Origin: Leptospirillum sp. | Lineage (GTDB): Bacteria; Nitrospirota; Leptospirillia; Leptospirillales; Leptospirillaceae | Assembly: GCA_027343785.1 (NCBI GenBank) | Contig: DAHWKF010000096.1 | Span: 1 to 35,410 of the forward strand | Direction of reading: 5' to 3' | Length of the DNA stretch: 35,410 bases | Part shown: positions 8,714 through 16,650 of the stretch, piece after piece | Position numbering within the stretch: position 1 is the first letter of the stretch | Layout of the letters: every line of letters begins with the position of its first letter | The notes under the pieces: model-generated | Seen by the model: the letters and a program-made list of their open reading frames with translations, nothing else | What the model was told of the DNA's origin: nothing | Databases searched by the model: none | Position numbers and translations under genes: made by a program

Positions 8714-9757
8714 TCAACTCGGATCAAACGTGAACGAATAGACGTCCGGTCCGGTACCGTCGAATTCCATCCTGAGACGGTAAGGCCCAAAACGCTGGTG
8801 TCGGGTGAGGTTATACATGCGCGCTTTCCGGACAAGAATATAGGATCTTCCCCCGGAGCCATAGCGAATGTCGTCCCCGGCGACCTCCCGTGGAACGGGT
8901 TTTCCGTCCAGAAACACTGTGACCCTGTCGGTCTCGCCCCGCCGGGGTTTCAGGACGACATGGATTCCCGCGGCATGATAGGGTAGACGGAGCACGGGCC
9001 GATGTTCCGGGTCGGTTTTCTCGGGACGAACATATTCCCCGTAAACGCCCCAGTCTCCGGAAAGATTGAGTCTGTCCGGCGACACGGACGATCCGGAAAA
9101 CCTTTCCCGGTTTCCCGACTGTCCGAGCACCTCACCTCCGGAAGTGTCGCCGCGGGAAGCCCCCGCGTACAGTTCGGGGGTCATGCCTTCCGGAAAGCTC
9201 CCGTCCTCTCCCGGAGTTTCCTTTTTGGCCGAAAGGCCCAGCGCCTCCCGAATCTGGGTTTCGGTCTCCGAATAATTTCCCTCACCGATCGAATGATAGA
9301 CGAGATTGCCGGATCGGTCGAACAGGAAATCGGCGGGCCAATAGTGGTTATGAAACCGGTCCCACAAAATCATCCTGTTGTCCATGACAACGGGATAGGC
9401 GAGGCCAAACCTGCTGACAGCGGCTTCCACATTGGAACGGACCCGGCCAAACGTGAATTCGGGCGTGTGGATCCCGATAATGACAAGCCCGTCCGGTCCA
9501 TAGTCATGATACATCCGCCGCAGGAAAGGGAATGTCCGGACACAGTTGACGCAAGTATATTCCCAGAAATCCACCAGCACGACCTTTCCCTTGAGGCCGG
9601 ACCGACTCAAGGGAGGGGAGTTGATCCAGGAAGACCCTCCCCGCAGGGAGGGAAGTGATTCCCCCCGGGCGGAATTCATGTTGGCCAGTCCGAAGAGCGC
9701 GACCGTCAAAAAACAAGCTGTCGCCAGAAGATTTTTTTTCCCGGACCAAAGGCTCAT
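8714..9757 (-). CDS. Exported thioredoxin-fold protein with C-terminal DipZ-type beta domain
   Basis: Probable periplasmic thiol-disulfide protein of 347 residues. Residues 1-32 look like a Sec signal peptide (basic start, hydrophobic core around 9-25). The redoxin domain contains VVLVDFWEYTCVNC at 59-72, with the CxxC redox pair Cys69/Cys72. Residues from about 215 to the end match the beta-sandwich domain found after the thioredoxin domain of DipZ-type proteins (GDWGVYGEYV, then PYHAAGIHVVLKP, and a C-terminal YSFTFDPS). The multi-helix CcdA-like membrane domain of full DipZ proteins is absent, so an electron donor must be encoded elsewhere. The start at 9757 has an AGGAGG site just upstream; the frame extends to 9859 but without a signal-peptide-like start. 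First gene of a minus-strand run with yjbQ, prmA and pyrF. Confidence 0.82.
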   Translation of the reverse strand: MSLWSGKKNLLATACFLTVALFGLANMNSARGESLPSLRGGSSWINSPPLSRSGLKGKVVLVDFWEYTCVNCVRTFPFLRRMYHDYGPDGLVIIGIHTPEFTFGRVRSNVEAAVSRFGLAYPVVMDNRMILWDRFHNHYWPADFLFDRSGNLVYHSIGEGNYSETETQIREALGLSAKKETPGEDGSFPEGMTPELYAGASRGDTSGGEVLGQSGNRERFSGSSVSPDRLNLSGDWGVYGEYVRPEKTDPEHRPVLRLPYHAAGIHVVLKPRRGETDRVTVFLDGKPVPREVAGDDIRYGSGGRSYILVRKARMYNLTRHQRFGPYRLRMEFDGTGPDVYSFTFDPS

Positions 9758-9826
9758 GGGCGCTTCCTCCTGTCGACCGGTTGCCCGGATAGCGTAAAAG
9801 GGAAAAACTTGTTTTATGATACCTAC

Positions 9827-10477
9827 ATGACACCATCGATGAAAACAACGCGTCCTCAAAACGAGGAAATCCGGGTCGTAAATTCAGACGGAGGAAAAAG
9901 AGCCTCCTCCGACAAGAGACGAATATTTTTGGGCCTCAATCCGTCTACCGACACCCTGACAAAGATCCGGTTTTTCCAGGACCGATTGTCTTCGGGTGTC
10001 CGGTGGGAATCGCCTGAAGATCTGCATTCCACAGTGCTTTTTGGGGGGATCCAGCCCGACCGGACCATCGGCCTCTGGAAAAAAGCCGCATGCCATCTGG
10101 CGCTGTCCCTGGCTCCGGTATGCAGGATCCACCTGGTTCCCGCCTGGGAAATGAAACGACACCTTCTGGTTCTGGTGTTTTCCGATTCATCCCCTTTCTG
10201 GAGGGCCGTGACGGAAATCGCAGACGATTTGTCCACAGGGCTGCTGGGGCGGCGGTGTTCCCGGCCGTTCTGGCCGCATATGACGCTCAGCCGAAAAATG
10301 ACCGGGAATTCCCCGTCTCGTATGATCGCGACATCCAAAACAGATTTTGCCGAATGGCCCGCTCCCTTCTTTTCCGGAATCCGCCTGTATGAAAGTGTCT
10401 TGCCGGCGAACCGGAAAAGTCCCCGTTATACGATTCTCGAAGACTGCCCGTTTCCCGGAATGACAAATGTCGGCTGA
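9827..10477 (+). CDS. thpR: RNA 2',3'-cyclic phosphodiesterase (2H family, ThpR/LigT)
   Basis: Member of the 2H phosphoesterase superfamily, which hydrolyses 2',3'-cyclic phosphates on RNA ends. Counted from the ATG at 9827, the two HxTx motifs are HSTV at residues 67-70 and HMTL at 151-154, with the expected spacing. The fold start RRIFLGLNP is at 31-39, so about 30 residues precede the domain; the family is usually 175-190 residues while this reading gives 216. The start is uncertain: a TTG at 9809, ATGs at 9827 and 9839, or a downstream start are possible. It is divergent from the thioredoxin-like gene and its end overlaps the next gene by 11 bases. Confidence 0.85.
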   Translation: MTPSMKTTRPQNEEIRVVNSDGGKRASSDKRRIFLGLNPSTDTLTKIRFFQDRLSSGVRWESPEDLHSTVLFGGIQPDRTIGLWKKAACHLALSLAPVCRIHLVPAWEMKRHLLVLVFSDSSPFWRAVTEIADDLSTGLLGRRCSRPFWPHMTLSRKMTGNSPSRMIATSKTDFAEWPAPFFSGIRLYESVLPANRKSPRYTILEDCPFPGMTNVG

Positions 10478-11399
10478 ACCGTCCCGGGCGGATATTCGAC
10501 AATATCCGTTGTGGGGTCTCCTGGCGGCCATCCTTTTTGGTCTTTCAACCCCCATGGCGAAGCCTCTGACCGCCATCGTCCCTCCCGTCTGGCTTGCGAC
10601 TATTTTCTATGGCGGATCCCTGCTCGGCATTCTACCCGGAATGTTTCCCCGAATGGGGCTTTGTCCGGATTCCCCGGCGGATTTCTGGATACCGGGAAAG
10701 CTGACATCCCGGGAGATGGGAGCCCTCGCTGCTTCCATCCTCTTCGGAGGGGTTCTGGCTCCCATCGCCCTGATCGTCGGGCTGACCGGTTTCCCGGCCT
10801 CCAGGGGCAGCCTCCTCATGAACGCGGAGTCCTTGTTTACCGTCCTGATCGCGACCTTCCTGTTCCGGGAAAAAGTCACCGGATGGATCCTGACCGGCGT
10901 CGTTCTGGGATCCGCCGGATGCATGATCCTGTCTTTCCAGAAAACGGAAAACTCCTTTCAAGGGGCCTTCTATTTCTTTCTGGCGGCCTTTTTCTGGGCC
11001 TTCGACACCAACATTCTCCGATTTTTGTCCAACGTCAATCCGCTCGTCGTGACCGTCTGGAAAGGGGCCGGCTCAACACTTCTTTTGCTCCCGCTGGCAT
11101 GGAGCACTGAAACATTCGCCGGGTCACCCGAAATCATTCTGGAGAGCCTCCTGGTCGGCGCGTTGGGATATGGTTTCAGTCTCGTCGTCTTTCTCCGCTC
11201 CATCCGGGTCATCGGTGTCGTCCAGACAGGGGCCTGGTTCGGGTTCTCCCCTTTCATCGGAGCCTGGCTCTCCATCGTGTTTCTGAAAGAACCATTGACG
11301 CGCTCATTTCTGTTCTCGGCAACCATCCTGTTTCTGGCCATGCTGGCTCTCAGGAAAGGCTCTGCCCGACAGTATGGAATGGAGGACGCCTCCGGCTGA
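10467..11399 (+). CDS. EamA/DMT-family transporter
   Basis: Inner-membrane protein of 310 residues with about ten hydrophobic segments in two repeated halves, typical of drug/metabolite (EamA) transporters. The first repeat begins at PLWGLLAAILFGLSTP (around residue 11-26), with the conserved small-residue/proline turn, and the second at YFFLAAFFWAFDTNILRF (about 168-185). Segment ends such as LFTVLIATFLFREKVTGW and GAWLSIVFLKEPLTRS carry the E/P motif seen at the end of each EamA repeat. Substrate cannot be predicted. The ATG at 10467 overlaps the 3' end of the phosphodiesterase gene, so translation is probably coupled. A 150-base non-coding gap follows. Confidence 0.88.
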   Translation: MSAEPSRADIRQYPLWGLLAAILFGLSTPMAKPLTAIVPPVWLATIFYGGSLLGILPGMFPRMGLCPDSPADFWIPGKLTSREMGALAASILFGGVLAPIALIVGLTGFPASRGSLLMNAESLFTVLIATFLFREKVTGWILTGVVLGSAGCMILSFQKTENSFQGAFYFFLAAFFWAFDTNILRFLSNVNPLVVTVWKGAGSTLLLLPLAWSTETFAGSPEIILESLLVGALGYGFSLVVFLRSIRVIGVVQTGAWFGFSPFIGAWLSIVFLKEPLTRSFLFSATILFLAMLALRKGSARQYGMEDASG

Positions 11400-11493
11400 A
11401 TTTCCTTTGATGAGGCGCACAGGGAAAGATGAAGGCGACCCCGATGGGCCGGTCGGGAAGGAGGCCAGGCCCCTTCTTCCCTCCTTCAACACC

Positions 11494-11512
11494 ATTTTGG
11501 TAATTTCAAAAT
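11494..11512. promoter_or_regulatory. Inverted repeat upstream of PstS-like gene
   Basis: A perfect six-base inverted repeat, ATTTTG and CAAAAT separated by seven bases, lies about 40 bases upstream of the PstS-like coding start. It could be an operator or part of the promoter, but A/T-rich short repeats also occur by chance. It does not resemble the enterobacterial Pho box. Confidence 0.25.
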
Positions 11513-11552
11513 CACAAAAAATGCACGCATGAAAAACACGAGGAGGACCACG

Positions 11553-12656
11553 GTGAGATACACAGCGTCATCACAAGGAAAACGGGCTCCTGTCGCCGGA
11601 TGGATCGCTCTGGCTGTCCTGACGGCATTCTTTGTTTCCGCGGGATGGGCCAGTGCCGGCACGCTGACCCTGGAAGGTTCCACCATGCTCTCTCCCCTTG
11701 AAAAAAAGTGGGTGCGGGGATTTGAAAAAGACCACCGCACCCCCGGATTCCGGATCATATCCAGCGGTTCTGGCACAGGAATCCGCAAGGTCGGCGACGC
11801 CAATGTCGAAATAGGGGCATCGGATCTGTTCATGACCGCCCGGATGAAAAGGAAATACCCCGCCCTGGTCTCCATTCCGGTCGCCATTTCCGGAGTGATC
11901 GTCCTGTTCAACCTTCCCGAAATGAGGCCAAATGAGACGCTCAACCTGAACGGACAAGTCCTTTCCGATATCTACCAGGGAAAAATCCGGTTCTGGAATG
12001 ATCCGGCCATCCGGTCTCTGAACCCGGGAGAACATCTGCCGAACCGGAAAATCGTTCCCGTCCACCGGGTGGATCCGTCCGGAACCACCTTCGTGATGAC
12101 CGATTATCTTTCCAAAGCTTCCACGGAATGGTCCGACAGGATGGGTCGGGACACGTTTTTCCACAACCTGCCGGGGATCGGGGTCCGGGGAAGCCGGACT
12201 CTGATCGAAACGCTCCGGCGTACCCCCGGATCCCTGGGCTACGCAGGATTGTCCTGGGCGAGCCAATGCGGATGTCCATTCGCGGCCCTTCAAAACCGGG
12301 ACGGATTCTTCGTCAAACCGTCTCCCTCTTCTTTCAGAAGCGCGGCGTTGGCAGCCTTCACCCGGCCGGACTTCCCCTACGGGTTCAACCGTTCCATCGT
12401 CTGGGATATTCCGGGAAAAGAAGCTTATCCGGCGGCGAATTTCGAGTATTTTCTGGTCAACAAAAAAACGGACGCAGAGACAATGCGATCCATCCGGACG
12501 TTCCTGTTGTGGATTCTCGGTCCGGGACAAAATCCCGCCTACACGGAAAAAAACGGGTTTGCCTCTCTCCCCTGGCCCCGGTCGTCCGGATCGTTATCCC
12601 GCATTTTGCGACAGCTCCTTCGGGGAAACGGTTTCCAGGTCGTTTCACCGGGGTAA
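11553..12656 (+). CDS. PstS-like phosphate-binding periplasmic protein
   Basis: Predicted periplasmic phosphate-binding protein of the PstS/PBP-like family, 367 residues. Residues 1-35 form a signal peptide with a long hydrophobic core (about 14-31) ending at ASA. The mature part begins LTLEGSTMLSPLEKKW, followed by SSGSGTGIRKV and EIGASDLFMT, then VHRVDPSGTTFVMTDYL; these are the loops that hold phosphate in PstS. The start preferred is the GTG at 11553 because a perfect AGGAGG lies at 11541-11546; an ATG at 11529 would read through that site. No pstC, pstA, pstB or phoU is nearby, so this is an orphan copy whose partner permease, or a different ligand or sensory role, is not shown by the window. 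Confidence 0.85.
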   Translation: MRYTASSQGKRAPVAGWIALAVLTAFFVSAGWASAGTLTLEGSTMLSPLEKKWVRGFEKDHRTPGFRIISSGSGTGIRKVGDANVEIGASDLFMTARMKRKYPALVSIPVAISGVIVLFNLPEMRPNETLNLNGQVLSDIYQGKIRFWNDPAIRSLNPGEHLPNRKIVPVHRVDPSGTTFVMTDYLSKASTEWSDRMGRDTFFHNLPGIGVRGSRTLIETLRRTPGSLGYAGLSWASQCGCPFAALQNRDGFFVKPSPSSFRSAALAAFTRPDFPYGFNRSIVWDIPGKEAYPAANFEYFLVNKKTDAETMRSIRTFLLWILGPGQNPAYTEKNGFASLPWPRSSGSLSRILRQLLRGNGFQVVSPG

Positions 12657-12679
12657 CACAAATCATGGAAGAGGGGAGC

Positions 12680-13573
12680 ATGACACGGAAATCTCTCTTT
12701 GATGGCTCCGGAGTGACAGCCGCCGGAGGACAAGAAAGCGGGTTGTCCGCACACTTCCTCCCCTACGCCCGCAGCCGCCAGATGGAAAATGGCGCTTACA
12801 GTTCGTGGCGATACATGGATTCGGGGCTTCCCTCCGTCAAGGACACCTTCTGGGCCCTCCGGATATGTAAAAACCTCTCCGCTGAGGCCCCTTCCGCCAA
12901 CCGGACGCGTCACTGGCTGGAAACGGGTCTGTCCGATATTTGGGGCGGTGGGGACATGGAAAACATCTTTTATGCCCTCTTTTCCTGCCGGATGCTCCAC
13001 TTGCCCTGGCCAGATATAGGAACCTGGCTGGAAAGATCCTCGGAATTTCTTCTATCGGAACAAACGACAGACCGGGAGGCGGGAGGGAAAATCCGGGATT
13101 GCCTGTTTTGGCTTCACATCGAAAGGAAAAACGCCGTCAAACTTGACGAAGTCCGTTGCCGCCTCGGAAAATATCTGGAAAGTTGTCAAAAGAAAGTCTT
13201 GAACAAACAGATTGGGCTGGATCTTCCGACATATGGGGCGCTGATCGAAGGCCTGTCCCTGACAAATGCGCCTGTGACGCCTTCCGTCGGGAGATTTCTG
13301 GAGAGGTACAGGGACGACGTGACAGTCTACCGGCTGACCCCCGACAGCCGGACATATTCCTTGGAAACGCTGTGGTGGGGAACCCGGCTGGACCGTCAGC
13401 TGGTCAACGGAAAGCCCTCCGAGACAGGCCCGCTGGGGGAATTGCTCGAGTCACACAAAACCAGAAACGGCGGATACGGATCACGTCCAGGGGCCATTCC
13501 CGATCTTGAATCCACCGGGATGGCCCTGGATGTGCTCCTGTGGTCAGAAAAAAGGATTGAGGACGGGAGCTAA
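12680..13573 (+). CDS. Prenyltransferase/squalene-cyclase-type repeat protein, function unknown
   Basis: A 297-residue protein that looks like a small alpha/alpha-toroid of the prenyltransferase and squalene oxidase repeat superfamily. The clearest repeats are NGAYSSWRY...PSVKDTFWAL near residues 36-58 and NGGYGSRPGAIPDLESTGMA near 261-280; other helical pairs (WGGGDMENIFYALF, LPTYGALIEGL, YSLETLWWG) fit between. It is less than half the length of squalene-hopene cyclase and no cyclase DxDD motif is visible, so it is not Shc. No signal peptide. The start is set at the ATG at 12680 behind GAGGGG; an ATG at 12665 is also possible. It follows the PstS-like gene by 23 bases and overlaps the RuBisCO-like gene tail-to-tail by four bases. 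Function is not known. Confidence 0.6.
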   Translation: MTRKSLFDGSGVTAAGGQESGLSAHFLPYARSRQMENGAYSSWRYMDSGLPSVKDTFWALRICKNLSAEAPSANRTRHWLETGLSDIWGGGDMENIFYALFSCRMLHLPWPDIGTWLERSSEFLLSEQTTDREAGGKIRDCLFWLHIERKNAVKLDEVRCRLGKYLESCQKKVLNKQIGLDLPTYGALIEGLSLTNAPVTPSVGRFLERYRDDVTVYRLTPDSRTYSLETLWWGTRLDRQLVNGKPSETGPLGELLESHKTRNGGYGSRPGAIPDLESTGMALDVLLWSEKRIEDGS

Positions 13574-14757
13574 ACGTATTTCCGGAAAGCGTCCAGCGCC
13601 TGGTCCAGCTCCTTGTGGTCCTTCCGGAACTTTTCCAGGGAAATCCCCCGGGAATGTGCTTCCCACGCCTGACGGATGGATTTTCCGCCGGCCCTGGGGC
13701 CTCCGGGATGGGCGCACACGCCGCCCCCACAGAGGTAGACAAAATCGGACCCGAACATCCTATGGTGAACACCCATGGTTCCGGCGTGCATTCCGCCACC
13801 GACAGCGATCATGCTTTTCCGGGCGTTACCCAACGGAGCAAGGCAGGCGTCATGAACGTCTTTCAGATCCCGGCGGCTTGACTTGAGCGTTCCCTCCAAC
13901 GCCGGGTACAAGACAATGTCGGCCCCCGCGAGCCGCATGAACTTCGACCAGGACCGGACGGACATCCCGTCCTTGTGCCAGAGCCAACCGGACATGGCCA
14001 TGTGGGCCATGATCGGAGCCTTTTCAAGCCGGGCCAGCTCTTCCAGCATGGGGAACCCCGACGCCGCCGGACTCAGCATGGCGATCCTGGAACCCAGCCG
14101 GGCACCTTCCAGAAACCGTTCCCTCATCTGCGAAGGGAGATCCACCGTATGCATCATCACCCACTTGGGCTCACCGGTTTCGGATTCCGCCCGCCGGGCG
14201 GCTTCCAGCGCCGACTTCAAACGCTCCACATACCGGTCCCGGGGTTCCTGCAAGAGTTCGTCCGATTTGACGACATCCATTCCGCCCACCAGGCTTTCAT
14301 AGGCTATTTTTCCGTATTCGGCGGGAGACAGACCCTGGGATGGTTTGATCACGGTGATAAAAAGAGGTCGCTCGACATTCTTCCGGGCTTTTTTGATCCC
14401 TTCCAGCCCAAAACGGGGGCCGGGGAGCCTGTCGACCAGGGAAGAGGGAGGAACAAAATCGGTCAATTCGATGGTTTTCAGAATGTTCAGGCAGCTGATT
14501 TCTCCGGCGATCGACAGCAGCAGACCATATAGCGATGCAATGTTCTGGCAGGGAACGTCGATGGACAAAACCGCCTTGCCCGCTTTTCCGGCCGCTTCGC
14601 GGACATCGCCCACCCTGGCCTCGAACCCTTCAGTCGAACGGTTTTCAAAATGGGTTTTCTTGACCCCGAGGCTCATTTCCCGGGCGACAAGGGAAGCCGC
14701 TTTCCTGATATCCCCGGAGGTAATCGTGTACGTCGCGCGGATGATTTCCTGCGTCAT
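13570..14757 (-). CDS. RuBisCO-like protein (form IV)
   Basis: RuBisCO large-subunit homologue of 395 residues that should not fix CO2. By eye alignment it keeps the lysine equivalent to K175 (K138 in TVIKPSQGLS) and the carbamylation/metal triad (K164, D166, E167 in GGMDVVKSDE), plus a histidine equivalent to H294 (H252) and the late phosphate-binding GGG/HPGG loop (343-353). It has lost K177 (Ser140), the loop-6 lysine K334 (Ala286 in YPALEG), S379 (Gly320) and the R295/H298 pair (Met253, Ser256). This pattern defines a form IV protein that probably enolises or isomerises a phosphorylated sugar-like substrate. The start at 14757 has AAGGAG just upstream. It is divergent from hpnR across 233 bases. 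It probably belongs to the acid-mine-drainage class of such proteins, from memory. Confidence 0.9.
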   Translation of the reverse strand: MTQEIIRATYTITSGDIRKAASLVAREMSLGVKKTHFENRSTEGFEARVGDVREAAGKAGKAVLSIDVPCQNIASLYGLLLSIAGEISCLNILKTIELTDFVPPSSLVDRLPGPRFGLEGIKKARKNVERPLFITVIKPSQGLSPAEYGKIAYESLVGGMDVVKSDELLQEPRDRYVERLKSALEAARRAESETGEPKWVMMHTVDLPSQMRERFLEGARLGSRIAMLSPAASGFPMLEELARLEKAPIMAHMAMSGWLWHKDGMSVRSWSKFMRLAGADIVLYPALEGTLKSSRRDLKDVHDACLAPLGNARKSMIAVGGGMHAGTMGVHHRMFGSDFVYLCGGGVCAHPGGPRAGGKSIRQAWEAHSRGISLEKFRKDHKELDQALDAFRKYV

Positions 14758-14990
14758 GAATGTCGCTCCTTCAAAAAAATTTCCTGTCGGGTCGGGTTTC
14801 AACAGTGTCACCCTATCTTGGACAAACAGGATCCTTTTGCCAAGACACCCCGACCTCCGGTATCCACACACATGACTTCAAACCCGAAACATGTTCAAAT
14901 GGGATCAGGAGTGCCGACCAGCCGGACCATGACGGCAGGGACTCCCGCGACGGATCTCCGATTTCCGTCATTCTCTGAAGGAGGGAATCA
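14758..14990. promoter_or_regulatory. Divergent intergenic region between RuBisCO-like gene and hpnR
   Basis: These 233 bases separate two head-to-head genes and must hold both promoters unless transcription enters from outside. I found good ribosome binding sites at both ends (AAGGAG for the minus gene; AAGGAGGGA near 14978-14986 for hpnR) but no promoter hexamers good enough to name. No riboswitch-like structure was recognised. Confidence 0.4.
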
Positions 14991-16544
14991 ATGCGATTTT
15001 TGGCTGTCCACCCCAGCCCGCTGATGTATACGAAGATATATCTGCGCCTCGAACCGCTGGGCCTTGAGCTTCTCGCGGGCGCGGTGCGGAAGGCCGGTCA
15101 CGAAGTCCGACTGATCGACCTGCAGGTCGAAAGCCACAAGGACTACTTCCGCCTACTCGAGGAATGGAAACCCGACGCGATCGGATTCTCGGTCAACTAC
15201 CTCGCCAATGTCCCCGAAGTGGTCGATCTTGTCATGGAAACGCGGAAACGGCTGCAAAACGCGCTTGTTTTTGCCGGAGGACACAGCGCCTCTTTCGTCG
15301 CCCGGGACATGCTCCTTCACGCGGAAGGCGACCTGGATTGCGTCCTGAAAGGCGAGGGGGAAGCGTCAGCCGTTTCCCTCCTCGAAGCGTGGGCCGAAGA
15401 CCCCGGTACCATCTTGCGGGTGCCCGGAGTCGTCACGCTGGAAGGGGAAGGACCCGTCCCCCAGTTTATTGAAAACCTGGATGACATCCAGCCTGCGAGG
15501 GACCTCCTCCGCCACCGCAGAAAATACTTTATCGGTGTGCTGGACCCTTGCGCTTCCATCGAATTCGCGCGGGGATGCCCGTGGGACTGTTCATTTTGCA
15601 GCGCCTGGACGTTTTATGGCAGAAGCTACCGGACCCGTAGCCCGGAAAGTATTATCGAAGACCTGAAAAACATCCGGGAACCCGGTATTTTCATCGTCGA
15701 TGACGTGGCTTTCGTCCAGGAAAAACACGGTTACGACATCGGTGAATCCATCCTGAAAAACGGCATCCGCAAAGAATACTATCTGGAAACCCGCGGGGAC
15801 GTTCTTCTCAGAAACAAGGATCTGTTCCGGTTCTGGAAAAGCCTGGGCATGAAATACATGTTTCTGGGCGTTGAAGCCATCGACGCCGAAGGGCTGGCGC
15901 TCCATCGCAAGCGGATTTCCCTGGGGAAAAATTTCGAAGCCCTCGAATTCGCCCGTTCTCTGGGAATAACGGTCGCCATCAACCTGATCGCCGACCCCTC
16001 ATGGGATCTGGACCGTTTCCGGACCGTCCGGGACTGGTGCCTGGAGATCCCCGAAATCGTCAATATCAGCGTCAATACGCCTTATCCGGGAACGGAATCG
16101 TGGAGGACCGAATCCCGGCCTTTCCAGACGCGGGATTACCGTTTGTTCGATATCCAGCATGCCGTCCTTCCGACCAAGCTTCCCCTCGCCGATTTTTATG
16201 GGGAACTGGTCAAGACACAGCAAATCCTGAACAAAAAACATCTGGGGTGGCAGGCTCTCAAGGGAACGGCTTCCATTGTGGGACGGCACCTCCTGCATGG
16301 GCAAACAAACTTTCTCCGGATGCTCTGGAAGTTCAACAGTGTCTATAACCCCAAACTTCAACTGGAGGATCATGCGCGTCCGGTAAAGTACAAGATGTCC
16401 CTGCCCCTTTCCACGCAGGAAAAAATCAAGCCGGCGTTTCTTTACATCCATGAAGGAAAGGGACGACAGGGAAGGGACCTGAGCGATACCGTGGAGGCCT
16501 TTGTCAACGAAACGCGCATGGGCAATCCTTCCGACGAGGTCTGA
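14991..16544 (+). CDS. hpnR: Hopanoid C-3 methylase HpnR (B12-binding radical SAM)
   Basis: Predicted to add the C-3 methyl group to hopanoids, giving 3-methylhopanoids in the membrane. The 517-residue protein has an N-terminal cobalamin-binding Rossmann-like domain (about 1-140, starting MRFLAVHPSPLMYTKIYLRL) without the DxHxxG lower-ligand motif, then a radical SAM domain with the cluster motif C196-x3-C200-x2-C203 (CPWDCSFC). Long stretches, such as RRKYFIGVLDPCASIEFARG, YYLETRGDVLLRNK and NISVNTPYPGTESW, match HpnR as I remember it, and overall length agrees. Its cofactor links it to the cobalamin genes in this window; no squalene-hopene cyclase or other hpn gene is visible here. The ATG follows a strong AAGGAGGGA site. 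Confidence 0.88.
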   Translation: MRFLAVHPSPLMYTKIYLRLEPLGLELLAGAVRKAGHEVRLIDLQVESHKDYFRLLEEWKPDAIGFSVNYLANVPEVVDLVMETRKRLQNALVFAGGHSASFVARDMLLHAEGDLDCVLKGEGEASAVSLLEAWAEDPGTILRVPGVVTLEGEGPVPQFIENLDDIQPARDLLRHRRKYFIGVLDPCASIEFARGCPWDCSFCSAWTFYGRSYRTRSPESIIEDLKNIREPGIFIVDDVAFVQEKHGYDIGESILKNGIRKEYYLETRGDVLLRNKDLFRFWKSLGMKYMFLGVEAIDAEGLALHRKRISLGKNFEALEFARSLGITVAINLIADPSWDLDRFRTVRDWCLEIPEIVNISVNTPYPGTESWRTESRPFQTRDYRLFDIQHAVLPTKLPLADFYGELVKTQQILNKKHLGWQALKGTASIVGRHLLHGQTNFLRMLWKFNSVYNPKLQLEDHARPVKYKMSLPLSTQEKIKPAFLYIHEGKGRQGRDLSDTVEAFVNETRMGNPSDEV

Positions 16545-16650
16545 CGGGTTCTGATCTTCTTTGGCCGTCCTTCCGGTAAGAAGGCCGCGGAACGGATGGG
16601 GGCTCCTTCCGGACCGACCGGAGTCGAGCCGCACTTGAGAAAGGACTTCC

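Noticed and set aside
11400..11552. Pho box upstream of the PstS-like gene and a terminator after the EamA gene
   Set aside because: No CTGTCAT-type direct repeats were found; a G/C-rich hairpin near 11459-11478 lacks a following T-run.
12680..13573. Squalene-hopene cyclase
   Set aside because: The protein is under half the required length and lacks a visible DxDD catalytic motif.
13570..13573. Four-base tail-to-tail overlap of the toroid and RuBisCO-like genes as a regulatory device
   Set aside because: Short convergent overlaps are common in compact genomes; nothing else points to antisense control.
13570..14757. Genuine CO2-fixing RuBisCO
   Set aside because: Several essential catalytic residues are substituted, including the loop-6 lysine, and no small-subunit gene is present.
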